DNA from: Apostichopus japonicus
Lineage: Eukaryota > Echinodermata > Holothuroidea > Aspidochirotida > Stichopodidae
Direction of reading: 5' to 3'
Length of the DNA: 64,000 nucleotides
Assembly (NCBI RefSeq): GCF_037975245.1
Contig: NC_092570.1
Coordinates: forward strand, 6,803,001-6,867,000
The notes beneath the pieces are model-generated. The model saw nothing but the letters and a program-made list of their open reading frames with translations, was not told the origin of the DNA and did not search any database. This document shows positions 60,355 through 64,000 of this stretch, piece after piece. Position 1 is the first letter of the stretch. Every line of letters begins with the position of its first letter. The translations under genes and the position numbers were made by a program.

Positions 60355-63289
60355 GCAATTGTTTCAACACTAAAGTCTTGTATTTTGAAGGCAGGATTAC
60401 TTGGTCCATGTTCTTAGTCATTCTCTTCAGGAGACCCTCAGTGGACATTTTCAATTCTCCCCACCTATTCAAAAGTGCTCGGACTTGACAATTTTCATCC
60501 CTTCTTTCTTTATACGTTGGTTTATGTCCCCGAATTTTGTAATGGATTACTCTCCCCAGCACTTGATCGTTAGCCTGAGCAGCTTTTAACTCGTCCAAAG
60601 TGATGCTAGGCAAAACAGGTGATACAATCGACGTCGTTGTAGTCTCCAGATTGTTGACATCAGCAGTGATGGAGTCTGCATATACTACTGCTCCCAAATG
60701 ATTTGCTTCCACCCAGTTTGAAATAGCTTGTAAGGCACATCCTGGCACTTCCTGAATACACGCCTTCTGGTAGCTCTCCATCTCGTTCCCAAGGGGCATA
60801 CGTGAGAGGACATCCGCATCTTGGTTTGTACGTCCAGGTCGGTATCGGATATCAAACCTGAAGTTTGCGAGTTCAGCTACCCATCTCTGTCCCGTGGCAT
60901 TAAGCCGGGCTGTGGACATAACATACGTTAACGGATTGTTATCTGTATAGACAACAAAGTGGCTAGCATACAGGAGGTAGTCGCGAAACCGATCCGTAAC
61001 GGCCCATTTTAACGCCAGAAATTCTAGCTTCGTTGAGTGGTAGTTTTTTTCTGCTGGCGTCAGGGAACGAGAGGCGAACGCAATCACTCTCAATTTTCCC
61101 TCCTGCTTTTGGTACAAGACTGCTCCAAGTCCCGCCAATGAAGCATCAGTATGGAGGACGTACGGCAGTGAGAAGTCTGGAAACGCCATCACTGGTTGGA
61201 CAGTCAGTCGATCAATCAGGTTGCAAAGTATGGAGTGATGCTCATCTGTCCAAATTATTTTCTGGTTTGCGTCTGGAAGGTGGCTGTTTTTCTTCTTTCT
61301 GGCACCCTTGGTGTTTCCTTTCTTCTTCGTCCCATTCTGCAATAACTTGAACAACGGACTCGCTATCGCTGAAAAGTTCTGTATACAGCTTAGATAGTAT
61401 CCCAAAAAGCCTAAGAGTTTTCTTAATTCCCCCACTGTGGTTGGCTTTTTGTCTTTAAGTGCTAAAACTGGTGCCAGGTCAGCAGGGTCAACTTGGTGTC
61501 CATCTTCACTGATTACCCTTCCGAGATACCTCACTTTTCTTTTGAACATCTCGCATTTGCTTGCTTTCAGCTTGATTCCATGTTCTGTCAACCTCGCCAG
61601 TACTGTCTGTAAATTTTGAAGATGTTCCTCAAAGGTGCGACCATGAACCAGGATATCGTCCAGGTAGACAAAGCATATATCATTCGTCAGTCCATCTAAG
61701 CATTTCTCCATATAGCGTTGAAATTCGCCAGGAGCATTTTTCAAACCGAACGGGATCCTCTTCCACTCATGGAGACCCCAGGGAGTTACGAAGGCTGTCA
61801 GATGTCGGCTCTCAGAATGGATATAGCCCTGATGGTAAGCCCTGCCCTGATCAAGTGTGCTGAACCAAGTGCTACATTTTAACCCATCAAGTATTTTATT
61901 AATTCTGGGTATGGGTTGACGATCATCAACTGTCTTGCTGTTGAGTTCTCTGTAGTCAACGCATAAACGCAGGGACCCATCTTTTTTCCTCACACATACA
62001 ACTGGTGAAGAATAGTTTGACTTTGATTTTGTGATCCACTCCCTTGTAAGGAGATCCTCCAAGTACTCCTTCACTTCCTGATATAGGGGGCGAGGGATAC
62101 TAGTATAGTTCTTCTGTACAGGAACCCTGTCATTTAGTGTTATCTTCATTAGTAAGTCTGGGCAGTCTCCCATGTCCTTATTATCAGATGCAAAGGCTTT
62201 ACACTCACCCTTTAGCATTGCTTGGGCTGCGTCCCTTTGAGAGTCAGTCAAGCCTGTCAAACCCACCCATGGTAACCACTTGTCAGGTTTGTCACTATCG
62301 TGGAACTTTTCTATCCCTGTCCCTTGCTTGTCCACACCCACAGACAAACATTCTCCCAGTTGACCATCACCACTAGGTCCAAAGTCTGCTGGTACCGAGG
62401 CTACAACTTTTACCTGTTCAACATGTCCGATACCTGTACGTTTTGGTAGTGGTAGATCCTTATTAGTCATGTTATAAACTGGTAGCTTACAACCCCTCTT
62501 TGTAACATTAACCATGATCTCTGGAACTTCCAGACCTTGTAGTTCATCACTAGCACACTTTGATACAAATACATATTCATTAGCATAGTTACATTTCTTA
62601 GAATGTACTTTGAATTCTACTTCCACACACTTCCCTCCTGGTATGACTACATGTTCATTTGGAGACCTAAGCTCAATACAGTCCTGCTCTGATTTGTCCT
62701 CAATCAGACGGACTATAGCCTCTATGTCACGCCTACTTTTTCCCGGGATTGCCCCAAGTAACGTGTTAACATCCCCCCTGTCCTCATCTCCATTTAATAG
62801 ATGGATGATTACATTATACCCAATAAGAGGAAGGCTCATCTCCCCAGGATACACTAGCATAGGAACTTCAAGCCCACTACTACCCCCTATAGACAGATCT
62901 GCTTGAACCCATCCCAGATAGGGCATTTCATCCCCACTGGCAGTTTTCAGCTCCAAATGCTCACCATCTAGTAACTCCTCAACCGGTTTTAATCTCATAT
63001 TAGGTAGGTACCCCGCCACCCAATTCTCAGAAACCAGTGAAACCTGGGAGCCTGTATCCCACAAACAATCTGTAGCAATCCCATTAATCACACCCTTAAC
63101 AATACATTTATTCCCAACAAGGTGAACAAGTTGGTCTCTTTTGTTGCTGGACAATGATGTCACATTACCCATTAATACCTTTCTGGGACCATTGTGCCCG
63201 TCTACTTTGACAGCTTGGACATCTACACCGGTCTTCCCTTGTCCCTCTGAGAAGACCTGTTGTCGTTTCCCGGAGTCCTTCTCCAACAT
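60287..63289 (-). CDS. Pol of the inner element: protease, reverse transcriptase, RNase H
   Basis: 1,000-codon minus-strand frame, -1 relative to gag. Aspartic protease with DTGSQVSLV at residues 78-86. Reverse transcriptase at about residues 385-595 with [12 protein letters not shown] (Asp480) and the YLDD box at 542-545. RNase H with [12 protein letters not shown] (Asp714), LEFLALKWA (Glu756), YTDNNPLTY (Asp783) and QDADVLSR. The frame ends in the integrase zinc region ([15 protein letters not shown]) with a stop at 60287. All RT and RNase H catalytic residues are present. The length of non-catalytic sequence between protease and RT (about 250 residues) is larger than in compact Gypsy elements. 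Confidence 0.92.
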   Translation of the reverse strand: MLEKDSGKRQQVFSEGQGKTGVDVQAVKVDGHNGPRKVLMGNVTSLSSNKRDQLVHLVGNKCIVKGVINGIATDCLWDTGSQVSLVSENWVAGYLPNMRLKPVEELLDGEHLELKTASGDEMPYLGWVQADLSIGGSSGLEVPMLVYPGEMSLPLIGYNVIIHLLNGDEDRGDVNTLLGAIPGKSRRDIEAIVRLIEDKSEQDCIELRSPNEHVVIPGGKCVEVEFKVHSKKCNYANEYVFVSKCASDELQGLEVPEIMVNVTKRGCKLPVYNMTNKDLPLPKRTGIGHVEQVKVVASVPADFGPSGDGQLGECLSVGVDKQGTGIEKFHDSDKPDKWLPWVGLTGLTDSQRDAAQAMLKGECKAFASDNKDMGDCPDLLMKITLNDRVPVQKNYTSIPRPLYQEVKEYLEDLLTREWITKSKSNYSSPVVCVRKKDGSLRLCVDYRELNSKTVDDRQPIPRINKILDGLKCSTWFSTLDQGRAYHQGYIHSESRHLTAFVTPWGLHEWKRIPFGLKNAPGEFQRYMEKCLDGLTNDICFVYLDDILVHGRTFEEHLQNLQTVLARLTEHGIKLKASKCEMFKRKVRYLGRVISEDGHQVDPADLAPVLALKDKKPTTVGELRKLLGFLGYYLSCIQNFSAIASPLFKLLQNGTKKKGNTKGARKKKNSHLPDANQKIIWTDEHHSILCNLIDRLTVQPVMAFPDFSLPYVLHTDASLAGLGAVLYQKQEGKLRVIAFASRSLTPAEKNYHSTKLEFLALKWAVTDRFRDYLLYASHFVVYTDNNPLTYVMSTARLNATGQRWVAELANFRFDIRYRPGRTNQDADVLSRMPLGNEMESYQKACIQEVPGCALQAISNWVEANHLGAVVYADSITADVNNLETTTTSIVSPVLPSITLDELKAAQANDQVLGRVIHYKIRGHKPTYKERRDENCQVRALLNRWGELKMSTEGLLKRMTKNMDQVILPSKYKTLVLKQLHDEMCHIGVERTLDLVRQRLLV

Positions 63290-63999
63290 CCCCTTGCGAA
63301 GTGTTCGTCACTACCACACTTGTAGCAATGGCCACAAGAGTCCCCCTTCTGGGCCAATCGACAGGAAGCACACCCCCGTGGACGTTGTCGTCTGTACTCG
63401 TTTGTGTCTCGGGATTGGCTAAACAGTTGCTTCATATCTGCTCGAAGCTCCTTAATTTCCCCCAGAAGTGTACCCGGTCCATCACGTACCTTTCCTTCTT
63501 TCAATGGTGGTGCTGCTTCAGAGTTGGGTAACTGACCAGGATAATGCTGATCTGAACATTCCTTGATCATGTTGATGGCAGGCTTGGGCTTGGGTCCCAG
63601 CTTCTTAACCCGTTCTGCCTCTTCGCTGGCCGAGATGTTTGTCTTCTCCAGTAATAACTCATCTGACACACCTGGTTTTCCCAAGAATGGTTTAAGATCT
63701 TGGCGTATCGTTGGGCTCAGTAGGCCAGTGGTGACGGCATGGAGAAACATATTCTGCACTAAATCCACGTCGTACTGCTGGGGGGCTTCTACTTCCTTTG
63801 ACGCTTGCAGGACCCTCTGCCGAAGGTCAAGGGCCCTGAACATAAAATTTTGTGCTGTCTCCTTCTGTAGTTGCGACAAACTACACAGTTCTTGGTATAG
63901 TTCCGTCGCACTCTTTTCTTGGTAGTGGGTGCGGAGCAGGCGTCTAAGCTTCGGTAGTGTTATACTGGGTCGTCCTTCCAAATAACTTCGGAGGTTAAG
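63223..63999 (-). CDS. Gag of the inner element (5' end outside window)
   Basis: The minus-strand frame is open to the right window edge. An ATG at 63981 is internal, because LRSYLEG-like sequence conserved with the outer Gag continues upstream of it. The visible part has the capsid-like helices ([33 protein letters not shown]), a spacer, a basic stretch and the Cys/His cluster CASC to [17 protein letters not shown] with a CCHC knuckle. It ends at TAG, 63223-63225. Confidence 0.9.
   Translation of the reverse strand, partial: LNLRSYLEGRPSITLPKLRRLLRTHYQEKSATELYQELCSLSQLQKETAQNFMFRALDLRQRVLQASKEVEAPQQYDVDLVQNMFLHAVTTGLLSPTIRQDLKPFLGKPGVSDELLLEKTNISASEEAERVKKLGPKPKPAINMIKECSDQHYPGQLPNSEAAPPLKEGKVRDGPGTLLGEIKELRADMKQLFSQSRDTNEYRRQRPRGCASCRLAQKGDSCGHCYKCGSDEHFARGCWRRTPGNDNRSSQRDKGRPV
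63265..63271 (-). promoter_or_regulatory. -1 ribosomal frameshift site G GGA AAC (inner element)
   Basis: The minus-strand heptamer GGGAAAC lies in the gag phase CCG GGA AAC within the 67-nt gag/pol overlap. The pol frame is -1 relative to gag. Confidence 0.75.
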
Positions 64000-64000
64000 A

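Larger units (their letters stand above)
57916..64000 (-). mobile_element. Inner Ty3/Gypsy-type LTR retrotransposon, nested in the outer one
   Basis: Read on the minus strand: gag (runs off the right edge), protease-RT-RNase H, integrase, polypurine tract and 3' LTR. The order protease, RT, RNase H, integrase is that of Ty3/Gypsy (Metaviridae-like) elements. No envelope-like frame is seen. At least 6.1 kb is present; the 5' LTR and primer-binding site are beyond the window. The 5 bp at the left junction are TAATG; the matching copy should appear at the other end. Confidence 0.92.

Overview
The window is animal genomic DNA: AT-rich, with many short phase-consistent exons, GT/AG introns and dense repeats. 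The protein families present (long arrays of VWD-C8-TIL modules, a fibrinogen-like C-terminus, Ty3/Gypsy elements with Cys-rich Gag) and the tRNA-derived repeats suggest a marine invertebrate deuterostome such as an echinoderm or hemichordate. That assignment is inference; no species-specific marker was recognised.

Positions 1-36988 (+ strand) hold the 3' part of one very large secreted-protein gene. Thirty-seven exons (1078-36988) give 7,419 nt of open coding sequence (2,472 codons plus stop). They encode five and a half repeats of a six-exon cassette (VWD-N, VWD-C, linker/C8 start, C8, TIL, TILa/EGF-like) and end in a complete fibrinogen-related domain (FReD) with a stop at 36986-36988. The cassettes resemble those of IgG-Fc-binding protein (FCGBP), zonadhesin and gel-forming mucins. 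Every cassette uses the same intron phases (0,0,1,1,0,1), so it can duplicate without breaking frame. The 5' end of the gene lies left of the window.

The most unusual feature is that at least six tandem arrays in this gene are anchored on exon-intron junctions. Their units (33, 42, 45, 66, 72 and 85 bp) carry a copy of an exon end with its splice donor, or of a splice acceptor, so one real site sits beside a run of decoys. Decayed copies of whole exon pieces occur too. Several transposons lie in the introns: a 491-bp hAT-like MITE with a perfect 8-bp target duplication, a 644-bp MITE with an 8-bp duplication, and a 1.9-kb palindromic element inserted inside the 85-bp array.

From about 37.2 to 55.7 kb there is no convincing gene. 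The region holds an ACTAGT-rich minisatellite, families of TIR and foldback elements, a 676-bp TIR element, a 221-bp tandem repeat, SINE-like repeats, a G-rich minisatellite and one orphan coding-like exon (53188-53328, minus).

Positions 55.9-64.0 kb contain two nested LTR retrotransposons of Ty3/Gypsy type. An outer + strand element (LTR, primer-binding site, gag, start of pol) is cut at 57915/57916 by an inner - strand element (3' LTR, polypurine tract, integrase, protease-RT-RNase H, gag running off the right edge). Both carry the same in-phase -1 slippery heptamer G GGA AAC in the gag/pol overlap. The inner pol is broken by a frameshift just before the integrase core.
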